The notes below the pieces were generated by a model, which was given only the letters and a program-made list of their open reading frames with translations, had not been told where the DNA came from and ran no database searches. Source: Saprospiraceae bacterium (lineage in GTDB: Bacteria > Bacteroidota > Bacteroidia > Chitinophagales > Saprospiraceae). Taken from it: DNA of 64,000 bases. Made by a program: the position numbers and the translations under genes. Numbering within the stretch: position 1 is the stretch's first letter; every line of letters starts with the position of its first letter. The stretch spans positions 124,001-188,000 of the forward strand of contig JADKBO010000008.1 in NCBI GenBank assembly GCA_016715105.1. Direction: 5' to 3'. This document shows positions 1 through 7,507 of the stretch, one piece after another.

Positions 1-521
1 TGGCACCAAAAGAAAAAGCAGCTATTGAAGCTATTTATCAGGCTGAAAATCAGTTTGCACAAGATTCATTTGCACTTGCTCTTGAAAATCCGGGAGGAGG
101 ATTTGAAGGGTTTTTGGACATCATTGACAATTATGGTGGAACTAATACTGCAAATACAGCAAAATACTATGCTGGTATCTGTTACCTCAATTTAGGAAAA
201 TATGAGTCGGCGATTGAGCAATTGGAAGATTATTCTCCAAAGGATAAAATCACTCCAGCTATGAAATTTGGAGCATTAGGTGATGCATATGCTGAAAGTG
301 GAGATTTAGACAAGGCATTAAGTTTATATGCACAGGCTAGTGAAACTAATCCAAATGATGTAATCACTCCTTATTACTTGAATAAGCTTGGAATGTTGCA
401 ATTCAAACAAGGTAAAAACGACGAAGCTATGGGTACGCTCAAAAAGATCGTGAGTGAATATCCTGCTTCTACAGAAAGTAGAGAGGCAGAAAAATTGATT
501 TCTAGATTGGATGTACAATAG
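1..521 (+). CDS. Tetratricopeptide-repeat protein, 5'-truncated by the window edge
   Basis: The frame is open from base 3 to the TAA at 519-521, so the start lies before the window. The visible C-terminal ~170 residues contain TPR-like helical pairs (AKYYAGICYLNLGKYESAIEQ; ALGDAYAESGDLDKALSLY; LGMLQFKQGKNDEAMGTLKK) with the usual small/aromatic spacing, ending soon after the last repeat. TPR arrays bind proteins; no partner can be named here. In many Bacteroidota a TPR protein of this kind sits directly before ribH, as here. A hairpin terminator follows the stop, so the two genes may be separate units. The TTG at 114 is internal and not a real start. Confidence 0.85.
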   Translation, partial: APKEKAAIEAIYQAENQFAQDSFALALENPGGGFEGFLDIIDNYGGTNTANTAKYYAGICYLNLGKYESAIEQLEDYSPKDKITPAMKFGALGDAYAESGDLDKALSLYAQASETNPNDVITPYYLNKLGMLQFKQGKNDEAMGTLKKIVSEYPASTESREAEKLISRLDVQ

Positions 522-550
522 TTCGCATTCAAAAAAAATATAATAAAATG

Positions 551-589
551 GAAGGTAGATTGGGAAACTGATCTACCTTCTTTAATTTT
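551..589 (+). terminator. Rho-independent terminator after the TPR gene
   Basis: A perfect 10-bp stem (GAAGGTAGAT at 551-560 with ATCTACCTTC at 571-580) with a 10-nt loop is followed by TTTAATTTT. It lies 30 bases after the TPR stop and 30 bases before ribH. Confidence 0.75.
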
Positions 590-609
590 GACCAAATAAA
601 ATCATCTTC

Positions 610-1125
610 ATGTCAAGTGTTATGCAAAATCTGTCTTCTACTTTTGAAGAAAATAAATATGACGCTTCTGAATTAAAAGTTGGGATCGTTGTAGCCAAAT
701 GGAATGAGAAAATAACATCTGTGCTAAAGCAAGGAGCATTGGACACTTTGTTAAAAAATGGCTTGAAAGAAGAAAATACGACCATTCTAGACGTGCCTGG
801 TGCTTTTGAACTTCCTATGGGAGCCAGATTACTGCTTGAAAGTAAAAAATATGATGGAATCATCTGCCTGGGATGTGTAATCAAGGGGGAAACCAAACAT
901 GATGAATACATCAGTAATGCTGTAGCCAATGGCATCATGCAACTTGGACTTACCAGTGGTAAACCCATAATTTTTGGAGTACTTACTCCCAATGACGAAC
1001 AACAAGCCATAGATAGATCAAGTGGAGTGCATGGCAATAAAGGGATAGAAGCTGCAATGACTTTATTGCAAATGTTGCAACTTGCCAAAAATTTAAAACA
1101 ACCCAAAAAAGGAATTGGCTACTAG
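610..1125 (+). CDS. ribH: 6,7-dimethyl-8-ribityllumazine synthase
   Basis: Lumazine synthase condenses 5-amino-6-ribitylamino-uracil with 3,4-dihydroxy-2-butanone 4-phosphate, the penultimate step of riboflavin synthesis, as a cytosolic oligomer. The 171-residue length fits the family. Visible hallmarks are the N-terminal VGIVVAKWNEKITSVL, the PGAFELPMGARLL segment, the substrate loop GCVIKGETKHDEYISNAV with the catalytic-region histidine, and the late NDEQQAIDRSSGVHGNKG block. The ATG at 610 gives a typical slightly extended N-terminus. It appears monocistronic, between the upstream terminator and the broken PorP gene. Confidence 0.96.
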   Translation: MSSVMQNLSSTFEENKYDASELKVGIVVAKWNEKITSVLKQGALDTLLKNGLKEENTTILDVPGAFELPMGARLLLESKKYDGIICLGCVIKGETKHDEYISNAVANGIMQLGLTSGKPIIFGVLTPNDEQQAIDRSSGVHGNKGIEAAMTLLQMLQLAKNLKQPKKGIGY

Positions 1126-1176
1126 CCATTATACTTTCTTGCATTTTAAAACGTTTTGACTCTGATATAAAAAACT

Positions 1177-1993
1177 TTGCATTTGCATAAGCACGTTCTT
1201 CAATCCTTCGTATTTTTATTGCTGTGTGTTTTCAACCCACTTGTGGGACAAGATGCGCATTTTACACAATTTTATAATGTACCTGCATTTGCAAATCCAG
1301 CATTTGTAGGAACCAGTAATTCCAATTATCGGGTAAGTACCATTTATAGAGACCAATGGCGAACAGCCCTTGAAAAAGCGGTTTCTACTTTTGCAGTGTC
1401 CGGAGATCTTAAATTTGATGGAGGAGGGGATGCCAGACAACCAGATTTTTTCGGCGCAGGTATCATGTTTTTTAGTGACAAATTGGGTGCCATTAATTAT
1501 AATACAAACCAGATTGCACTCAGTGGCTCTTATACTAAATTGCTAGATAAGAAGACCTTTCAATACATTGGCATCGGTATTCAAACTGCCATTCAACAAA
1601 AATCCATCAACTACAATGACATCACTTTTGGAGATCAGTTTAATGCGGTGGATGGCTATACTTTACCACAGGTTGGTATATAATAATCAAGGGAAATCAC
1701 AGGAAGCCAATTTATCAACGTTGTTGCATTTTACCAATCCAGATTTCAGAAGCAAAAGTTTCTTTGTTGGTCCTGGCATAAGGTTTACGGATCGGGGTGG
1801 GACGTCCAAATGGGGCGTTGAGTCTTTGAATGCGACTGCTGGTTTTGTGGTCAATAAATTTGTGCTTTCCTTCAGTTATGAAAATTCTATCAATAATATC
1901 ATCAATACTGGACGGAATTTCAACGCTTTTGAGGTTTCATTGCTGTTGTTTGGTGATTATACCAATGACGTTGATATCTGTCCTAAGTTTTAA
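1177..1993 (+). pseudogene. PorP/SprF-family outer-membrane protein, internally deleted and frameshifted
   Basis: PorP/SprF proteins are type IX secretion-associated beta-barrels of roughly 300-350 residues. The first frame (1177-1683) has a signal-peptide-like N-terminus ending near VGQ, then the family opening DAHFTQFYNVPAFANPAFVG and barrel segments up to DGYTLPQVG, where it hits TAA. The family's C-terminal part resumes in the +1 frame at about 1676 (YNNQGKSQEANLSTLLHF) and ends with the typical CPKF. The strands expected between YTLP and YNNQGKSQ, perhaps 80-90 residues, are absent, so this is a deletion as well as a frame change. No ATG precedes the signal peptide; the only starts are TTG at 1177 or 1183. 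Judged a broken gene unless the assembly is wrong here. Confidence 0.8.
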
Positions 1994-2062
1994 TCTATTA
2001 TTCTAGCACCTCAAAAGCTTATCTGAGGTATAAAATCAAATTTGCGCAGCAAAATATGGGTC

Positions 2063-2075
2063 GTTCCGATGGAAC
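2063..2075 (+). repeat. Palindromic module GTTCC-GAT-GGAAC
   Basis: Five-base perfect arms around GAT, set in TCGTTCCGATGGAACTCTT. I recognise TCGTTCCGATGGAAC as a module of an unnamed dispersed repeat seen in many environmental Bacteroidota genomes; that recognition is from memory and unchecked. Confidence 0.55.
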
Positions 2076-2098
2076 TCTTGTTACTCTTTTTACTTTGG

Positions 2099-2146
2099 CC
2101 ATGGATTGAAATCCATGGTTACCACATGGTTCGAGCCTATGGCTAT
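2099..2146 (+). repeat. Dispersed palindromic repeat, forward copy
   Basis: CCATGGATtgaaATCCATGG (2099-2118) is an 8-bp-arm palindrome with loop TGAA, followed by TTAC and a tail containing GCCTATGGC. It matches the element at 2413-2446 in inverted orientation: both have the core GGATTGAAATCC flanked by a compensatory arm and followed by GGTTAC. Confidence 0.65.
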
Positions 2147-2412
2147 TGGTTTTTTGAAAAAATTTCAATCAGAGCCTAAAGAAATCCGGGATGTTCAAAT
2201 CTCAAAACTGAGGGTTCATCCTAGACATAACTTGGGGTGTAAGACGGCATTTAGACCAGAGACGGCACTTGCCCATCTCAAGTGAATTCAAACTCTCTAA
2301 TTAGGAAATCAATTTGTAAATCAGGATACAAAAACATAGAGGCTCACTCACTGGGGAATTCGCTGGGTAATCCAATTTTCAAAATCAGAATTATTAAGAA
2401 TTAAATCAAGAG

Positions 2413-2450
2413 AGCCTATATCGTAACCCAGGATTTCAATCCTGGGGCTA
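2413..2450 (-). repeat. Dispersed palindromic repeat, inverted copy
   Basis: On the minus strand CCCAGGATtgaaATCCTGGG (2427-2446) repeats the core and loop of the forward copy with different but still complementary arm bases, then GTTAC and an ATAGGCTC tail. Covarying arms mean the structure, not just the sequence, is kept. The two copies lie about 310 bases apart in opposite orientation. Confidence 0.65.
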
Positions 2451-2659
2451 TAGAGAAAATAAGTGGAGTGCGATAAGCACGGCCCATTTGGACACGGAGA
2501 CCTGACCGCAAGCTAAACCAAAACAAGAGAGAGCGCTCAAATCACCTCACAAAATAAATCCTGGAGACATAAAGCTGACATTCCAAAAAGCGATTCATTT
2601 AAAGGCAATGAAAAATCTAGACAATCAACAAGAAGCACTATATTTGGCATCATATTATA

Positions 2660-3163
2660 ATGACTATGCTTATATTGAATGAGAAACAAATCCGTCTTAA
2701 AATCAAAAGACTGGCATTTGAAATTGCAGAACACAACCACCAAAGAACAGCCATCATCCTGGCAGGAATCAACAACAATGGCTATGGTTTTGCAAAATTA
2801 TTATCAATAGAACTCAAAAAAATTGTTGAAATCCCCATAGAATTGGTACGACTGAGACTCAACCCGGCAAATCCGTTGGATCATCCCATCACCTTGGAAA
2901 TAAAAAATGTAGAAAACCTTGCCGACAAAACCGTCATAGTGGTTGATGATGTTGCCAATACGGGCAGAACCATATTTTATGGATTCAAACCTTTTATGGA
3001 AATTCTGCCTTATAAAGTTGAAGTTGCCGTTTTAGTAGATCGAAAACACAAGAGATATCCCATTGAAGTGGATTATGTTGGTTTGTCGCTTGCAACAACT
3101 CTTCACGAAAACATAGCGGTAAAAATCAAAGACACTGATTCGATGGAAGTACATTTAATATAA
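2660..3163 (+). CDS. PyrR-like phosphoribosyltransferase-family protein
   Basis: A 167-residue type I phosphoribosyltransferase fold. The PRPP-binding loop is VIVVDDVANTGRTIFYGF (two acidic residues then a T-G-R/T stretch), preceded by the flexible region and IILAGINNNGYGFAKLL. Within the family it is closest in length and pattern to Bacteroidota PyrR-like proteins, which may act as uracil phosphoribosyltransferases or pyrimidine regulators; the actual substrate cannot be read from sequence. The ATG at 2660 gives a full-length domain. The Pif1-like helicase starts 19 bases downstream on the same strand, so co-transcription is likely although no functional link is obvious. Confidence 0.85.
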   Translation: MTMLILNEKQIRLKIKRLAFEIAEHNHQRTAIILAGINNNGYGFAKLLSIELKKIVEIPIELVRLRLNPANPLDHPITLEIKNVENLADKTVIVVDDVANTGRTIFYGFKPFMEILPYKVEVAVLVDRKHKRYPIEVDYVGLSLATTLHENIAVKIKDTDSMEVHLI

Positions 3164-3182
3164 TCAAAATAGCAGCAAGAGA

Positions 3183-4484
3183 TTGATTGATAAAACCCCA
3201 TTGGCCCTCAGTGATGAATTCAAAAGTATTCTAGAACAACTAGAAACCGACAGTCAACATTTTTTCATCACTGGAAAAGCAGGTACTGGCAAATCGACTT
3301 TGCTTCAACTTTTTCGCAATACAACCAAAAAACGCACAGCCATTCTGGCTCCTACAGGCATAGCGGCACTCAATGTCAAAGGGCAAACGATTCATTCTTT
3401 TTTTGGTTTCCCACCACGAATGATCAATCCTGAAGACATCAGAAAAAGGCCAAATCATCGCATGTATAAAAACATCGATTGTATCATTATTGACGAGATT
3501 TCCATGGTGCGGGCGGATACTATGGATAATATTGATCTGTTTTTACGCCGAAATAGAGACAGCGAATTGCCTTTTGGAGGTGTGCAAATGTTATTTTTTG
3601 GTGATCTATATCAATTGCCCCCTGTTATTTCTTCACCGTTTGAAAAGAATTATTTCCATGAGGTTTATGAGAGTGGTTATTTTTTCTCATCTGTGGTGGT
3701 AAAGGAAAAGATCCAGCTACGTCTTTGCGAGCTGCACCACATCTACAGGCAAGATGAACTGAAATTCATCAGATTATTAGATGCAATCAGGAATAACGAT
3801 TTGGATTGGGACGACTTGGAATCACTCAATACCAGGCACCTGCCTTTACCAGAAGATTTAAAATATTTCATAACGATTTGCGCAACCAATAGCTCTGCGG
3901 AAACCATCAACCGTACTGCTTTAGAAAAACTAAAATCAGAAGAAAAAACTTACGCTGCTGAAATTACCGGCGAATTTGCTTCTCAATACTACCCTACTGA
4001 TCCTATTTTACAGTTGAAAGTAGGTGCTCAAGTGATGTTTGTCAAAAATGATGTAAAAAGGTTGTATGTCAACGGGACAATTGGCCAAATCTCACGAATC
4101 GAAAAAAATGAGGTTTACATCACCATTTTGGAAGGCCATGAGTCTGAAGTTGAAATACAAGTAGAAAAAGAAGAGTGGGAAATCATCAAATACGTACGGA
4201 ACGAAGCAAATCCCAGAGATATACAAACAGAGATTGTTGGAAAATTCCTCCAATATCCCATCAAACTTGCTTGGGCAATAACCATCCACAAAAGCCAAGG
4301 CAAAACATTTGAAAAAGTCATCATCGACTTAGGCCGTGGAGCTTTTGAATATGGGCAAACTTATGTCGCCCTTTCTCGATGCAGAACGATGGATGGCATT
4401 TATCTTAAAAATAAACTTCAAGCCAGAGATGTGATGACAGACCAGGCTGTGCAGGATTATTTTGATCAAATAAAAAGGTGGTAA
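3183..4484 (+). CDS. Pif1-like superfamily 1 DNA helicase / AAA-family ATPase
   Basis: A 433-residue SF1 helicase of the Pif1/RecD-like group, expected to unwind DNA 5'-3' with ATP. Walker A is GKAGTGKST (residues 31-39), followed by the Pif1 motif ILAPTGIAALNVKGQTIHSFF. Walker B is IIIDEISMV, and the C-terminal helicase motif is AWAITIHKSQGKTFEKV with YVALSRC near the end. The start is TTG at 3183; there is no in-frame ATG before the Walker A region. Its 3' end overlaps the convergent Nudix regulator gene by 19 bases, so the two transcripts would be complementary at their tails. Confidence 0.92.
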   Translation: MIDKTPLALSDEFKSILEQLETDSQHFFITGKAGTGKSTLLQLFRNTTKKRTAILAPTGIAALNVKGQTIHSFFGFPPRMINPEDIRKRPNHRMYKNIDCIIIDEISMVRADTMDNIDLFLRRNRDSELPFGGVQMLFFGDLYQLPPVISSPFEKNYFHEVYESGYFFSSVVVKEKIQLRLCELHHIYRQDELKFIRLLDAIRNNDLDWDDLESLNTRHLPLPEDLKYFITICATNSSAETINRTALEKLKSEEKTYAAEITGEFASQYYPTDPILQLKVGAQVMFVKNDVKRLYVNGTIGQISRIEKNEVYITILEGHESEVEIQVEKEEWEIIKYVRNEANPRDIQTEIVGKFLQYPIKLAWAITIHKSQGKTFEKVIIDLGRGAFEYGQTYVALSRCRTMDGIYLKNKLQARDVMTDQAVQDYFDQIKRW

Positions 4485-5209
4485 TTATCTGTCCAATCAG
4501 GTCTGAAACTATATAAAAAAGGAGCTTTATGTGGTTTTTTAATGACTTGTTTTTCCTTCCGTTCCAATATGCCCAAATTGAGTATTTTCCTTTGGAAGTT
4601 ACTTCTCACAAAAGTTGTTTTCAAGAAAGATTCATACAATTCCTGGACTTGTGATATGGTGAAAGTTTCTGGAAGTAATTTCAAACCAATATGCTGTGTG
4701 AGAAAATCATAACGAAGAGACTTCAGCGCAGCTTCAAAGATATGTTGGTGATCAAAACTCAATTCTGGGCAATTTTCAGCATCTTTCCACATGCACAACT
4801 CAGCATTATTTTCTGGAGTTGGGTCTACTTTAGTGTAATCAACCAAGGCATAATAACCTATTGATATGTAACGTTTTGCAAACCATGGGTCTTCATTTTC
4901 TTTTTTTTCTGGTAATTGGAAATGTTTGCGAAATACATCCTCAAACACCCTAGAAGTATCTCCAAATACCTCAAACTGCTTTAAGTAAATATCTTTTACT
5001 CCTGTTCTTTCTTGCAGCACTCTTGAAACCGCATCATTTAAGTTTTCGTTTTTATAAATGAATCCTCCAGGCAGCATATATGATTCAAAATCAGGCCATT
5101 TGGTTAGCAATACTTTTAAATCACCATTATTAAAACCAAACACTACACAGTTTATGGAAATGTTGCCAAGAATTATATCAGTTTTTTTCTTGATCTCTTC
5201 TGCATTCAT
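4466..5209 (-). CDS. NrtR-like regulator: Nudix domain plus winged helix
   Basis: A 247-residue protein with an N-terminal Nudix fold (about 15-155) and a C-terminal winged-helix region (about 165-245, with the family-typical SNFQRKIL and KAPFLYSFRP). NrtR-type proteins are repressors that sense ADP-ribose-like or sugar ligands. The Nudix box starts normally (GFIYKNE) but reads RVLQERTG where an active hydrolase would have REUxEExG, so the metal-binding glutamates are depleted and a purely regulatory role is more likely than catalysis. The long upstream spacer carries inverted repeats that could be operators. The neighbouring sirtuin consumes NAD, which would fit an ADP-ribose-responsive regulator, but that link is inference. 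Confidence 0.85.
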   Translation of the reverse strand: MNAEEIKKKTDIILGNISINCVVFGFNNGDLKVLLTKWPDFESYMLPGGFIYKNENLNDAVSRVLQERTGVKDIYLKQFEVFGDTSRVFEDVFRKHFQLPEKKENEDPWFAKRYISIGYYALVDYTKVDPTPENNAELCMWKDAENCPELSFDHQHIFEAALKSLRYDFLTQHIGLKLLPETFTISQVQELYESFLKTTFVRSNFQRKILNLGILERKEKQVIKKPHKAPFLYSFRPDWTDNYHLFI

Positions 5210-5481
5210 CTTATCAGAGTTAAATATGCCTTTCCGACAATTTTTTAAATAAGAAAATTCAAATTCTATTTGGTTTTAATAATGCGGTAATGATTTTGCC
5301 GATCTAATGTAAATTTTTAATAATTCAAATTCAAAAAATTAACTATTCCTTCTCTCCAAAAGGTGTATAATTTAATTAAATTACTAAAAAATATATAAAA
5401 TTAAACTTTTTAAATAAAGAAATATCAAATATGTAAATTGTTCTAAAAGGATAAGGTCTATTCGAAAAAAAAGTCTTATGA

Positions 5482-5501
5482 TTGTATCACAATTGATACA
5501 A
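5482..5501. promoter_or_regulatory. Perfect inverted repeat, candidate operator
   Basis: TTGTATCA-CAAT-TGATACAA has 8-bp perfect arms with a 4-base spacer, the size of a dimeric repressor site. It lies 273 bases upstream of the NrtR-like start. The GATAC half-site core recurs in the second palindrome at 5550-5562. Confidence 0.45.
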
Positions 5502-5549
5502 AGTTTAATATTTATTGCTCAAACATTAACCAAAAGCAATATAAAATAG

Positions 5550-5562
5550 GGATACAGTATCC
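5550..5562. promoter_or_regulatory. Second palindrome with the same core
   Basis: GGATAC-A-GTATCC has 6-bp perfect arms around one base. It shares GATAC/GTATC with the inverted repeat 50 bases away, which favours a common binding protein over chance. Confidence 0.4.
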
Positions 5563-5595
5563 TCAAAACTAAATTAAACTTGTATAAAACATCTG

Positions 5596-5652
5596 GTACA
5601 AAGTGGATTGCATAGTATCTAAACAATCATTCTTCAAGAATTCACTTTGTAC
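5596..5652. other. Branched hairpin (three-way junction) beside the sirtuin stop
   Basis: The outer stem GTACAAAGTG (5596-5605) pairs perfectly with CACTTTGTAC (5643-5652). Inside it sit two more hairpins: GATTG/CAATC (5606-5610 with 5624-5628) and ATTCTT/AAGAAT (5629-5634 with 5636-5641). On the plus strand seven T residues follow, as in an intrinsic terminator, but the adjacent gene is on the minus strand, where no T-run follows. It may be a miniature mobile element, an RNA 3' structure or an accident. Confidence 0.55.
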
Positions 5653-5657
5653 TTTTT

Positions 5658-6347
5658 TTATTCCTCTATCATTTGTAGAACATCCAAAATTCCTGAAGTC
5701 GCGGGTTTGGAAATGACGGTCAAATTTTGAAGTGATCTTGTTTCATAGGATGAAGCTGGATTGGGGTCAACATAAAATATTTGTTTTGCTCTTTTGGCAA
5801 CGCCTACCAATCCTGCCGCGGGATAAACTTGTAAAGAAGTCCCAATAATGATCAATATATCGCATTTTGCAATTTCAAAAACGGCGTCATCAATCTTGGG
5901 AACTTGTTCTCCAAACCAAACTATGGCGGGACGAAGTTGTTCACCTTTGGCATTTTTGTCACCTAAAACTACATCCTTATCCCAATAAATTTCCTCTTTA
6001 TATGAGTTCACACCACGGACTTTCAATAGTTCTCCATGTAAATGTATGACTTTACTACTGCCTGCCCGTTCGTGCAAATCGTCTACATTTTGCGTTACAA
6101 TGGTCACTTGATGTTTTTCTTCAAGTTTAGCTATTGCATGATGAGCAATATTGGGTTCGACGGTAAATAATTGCCTCCTTCTCTGGTTGTAGAAATCAAG
6201 CACGAGACTTTTATCTTTGATCCAACCATCAATGGAAGCTACATCCATCACATCATAACCCTCCCATAATCCGCCAGCATCTCTAAAGGTTTTCACTCCG
6301 CTTTCAGCACTCACGCCAGCACCTGAAAGAACAACAATATTTTTCAT
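5658..6347 (-). CDS. cobB: Sir2-family NAD-dependent protein deacylase (sirtuin) without zinc cysteines
   Basis: Sirtuins remove acyl groups from lysine using NAD and release nicotinamide. The 229 residues show the NAD loop GAGVSAESG (9-17), FRD, the catalytic block TQNVDDLH (85-92) with the HLHG histidine (104), and IGTSLQVYPAAGL. Y53 and R56 in FYNQRR match the class III (SIRT5/CobB) pair that prefers negatively charged acyl groups. The four zinc cysteines of classical sirtuins are missing between HLHG and the second NAD segment; only one cysteine, in EIAKCDIL, is seen. It lies 7 bases after the MbnP-like gene and is probably co-transcribed with it. Confidence 0.92.
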   Translation of the reverse strand: MKNIVVLSGAGVSAESGVKTFRDAGGLWEGYDVMDVASIDGWIKDKSLVLDFYNQRRRQLFTVEPNIAHHAIAKLEEKHQVTIVTQNVDDLHERAGSSKVIHLHGELLKVRGVNSYKEEIYWDKDVVLGDKNAKGEQLRPAIVWFGEQVPKIDDAVFEIAKCDILIIIGTSLQVYPAAGLVGVAKRAKQIFYVDPNPASSYETRSLQNLTVISKPATSGILDVLQMIEE

Positions 6348-6354
6348 AAACAGA

Positions 6355-7116
6355 CTAGTTACTGATTATGAAACACTTGGCAAGATTTTCTGACAAAGCT
6401 AAAACTTGTGGTTTTTGGCTGAGAGAATGGATTTGAGGATTTGATTTAATATCGTAATAAGGTGCATCTCCAAATAACTTGACCAAGTCTATCTCTATTT
6501 CCAAAGGCTGAGCTTCTTTACCAATAGTGATGCTATGGTTGGCATTTAGGCATTTGAAAGCTTCGTCGGATCCAGTATGTAATGCAAAACCCTGTTCTTT
6601 GGTTCCATCTCCATCAATGTCAATAAAACCTTCTGTTTTAGAAAAAATATAACTTTTCCATCCAGGCCAATATTCTCCAGTAAAACTCAAATCACTGGTC
6701 GTACCAAAATCTGCAGGCGTTTTAGCGTTTTCTGCAGGAGGCACTCCCAAACAAATATTAAATGATTGGTATTCACCGGTTTTAAGACCTTCTAGTCTTA
6801 CGGTCGTTCCCAAAAGGGCCCCACTTTGTGTACTATTTACGTTGGTGAAATTGACCATTTTCACTCCTTCGCTGGTTGTTTCACCATTTGCACCTACAAA
6901 TGACAAGTTGCTTATGAAGAAGCTAAACTTGTTGAACATCACACTTTTACCATCTGGATATTCATAATCCTTCAGCATTTCAAGCGGCTGATTATTATAT
7001 TTCAGGACAAATTTAACGTCTACTTTACCATCATTTTGCTCTTTATCCACACATGATGAAAGTAGTAGAAAAGATAATAGGTATAATATCGCTATGTTTT
7101 TAATTCCTATTTTCAT
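6355..7116 (-). CDS. MbnP-like lipoprotein
   Basis: A 253-residue exported lipoprotein. The signal sequence ends in a lipobox LLSSC (cysteine near residue 22). The body shows the MbnP-family pattern: VDVKFVLKYNNQPL at the start, FNKFSFFISNLSF, a GVPPAEN segment, a GYxPGWKSYIF-like stretch (EYWPGWKSYIFSKTEGFIDI) and FALHTGSDEAF. MbnP proteins are linked to copper or methanobactin in some species and are often next to a MbnH/cytochrome peroxidase gene; none is present here, so the metal role is open. A Bacteroidota-type promoter lies at 7160-7193, and the sirtuin follows after 7 bases. Confidence 0.8.
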   Translation of the reverse strand: MKIGIKNIAILYLLSFLLLSSCVDKEQNDGKVDVKFVLKYNNQPLEMLKDYEYPDGKSVMFNKFSFFISNLSFVGANGETTSEGVKMVNFTNVNSTQSGALLGTTVRLEGLKTGEYQSFNICLGVPPAENAKTPADFGTTSDLSFTGEYWPGWKSYIFSKTEGFIDIDGDGTKEQGFALHTGSDEAFKCLNANHSITIGKEAQPLEIEIDLVKLFGDAPYYDIKSNPQIHSLSQKPQVLALSENLAKCFIISN

Positions 7117-7159
7117 ATTACATTAATTTTAAATGTCAAATTCTAAATTTGGCTGCTAA

Positions 7160-7193
7160 CAAATATAAAACAGCTTAATTTTATAACGCAAAA
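7160..7193 (-). promoter_or_regulatory. Bacteroidota-type promoter for the MbnP-sirtuin unit
   Basis: On the minus strand TATATTTG (7160-7167) matches the -7 consensus TAnnTTTG, with TTTTG (7189-7193) 21 bases upstream as the -33 element. It is 44 bases before the MbnP start. Confidence 0.5.
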
Positions 7194-7427
7194 CGTCAAA
7201 GAAAGCTTTCAAATTATACCCTAAAAATACAAAAACAATACCATTTAATGAGCTTTAGCAGTAATTCAATAGATTTGATCAATGACGTTCAAATGTTTTT
7301 GAATGTTTTACAATCAAAAAGACTCCCATTTCGGCTCAATTGTCTGATGATCATACTTTGCTAAAGTGACAACATTTGGAAACTTGTACAATTTCTAAAC
7401 TAAGTACAGTGATCAAATGTAATTCAG

Positions 7428-7458
7428 TTTGGAATTATTATTTCTGTTGATATCTTTA
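7428..7458 (+). promoter_or_regulatory. Bacteroidota-type promoter for the TrpB2 gene
   Basis: TTTG (7428-7431), a 19-base spacer and TATCTTTA (7451-7458) match the TTTG-N19-TAnnTTTG consensus except for the last base. It lies 49 bases before the ATG at 7508. The rest of 7194-7427 shows no gene or clear structure. Confidence 0.6.
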
Positions 7459-7507
7459 CTTTTCTACACATCGAAATTTACTTCAACTCGTTAAAACATC
7501 AGAAAAA

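Larger units (their letters stand above)
1994..2659. other. Gene-poor spacer with dispersed-repeat remnants
   Basis: No convincing gene lies in these 666 bases. They hold palindromic modules (entries at 2063, 2099 and 2413), a weak hairpin after the PorP frame (ACCTCA 2008-2013 with TGAGGT 2024-2029), and stretches whose base composition differs from the flanking genes (for example 2230-2290 and 2460-2520). The layout looks like a landing zone for short non-coding repeats. Confidence 0.6.
5210..5657. other. AT-rich spacer upstream of the NrtR-like gene
   Basis: No gene is seen. It is very AT-rich between 5270 and 5460 and holds two inverted repeats sharing a GATAC core (5482-5501 and 5550-5562) and a branched hairpin at 5596-5652, listed separately. 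Confidence 0.6.

Noticed and set aside
582..1106. Long minus-strand frame opposite ribH
   Set aside because: A 174-codon shadow of the ribH gene with cysteine- and serine-rich, non-protein-like composition; ribH is unmistakable on the plus strand.
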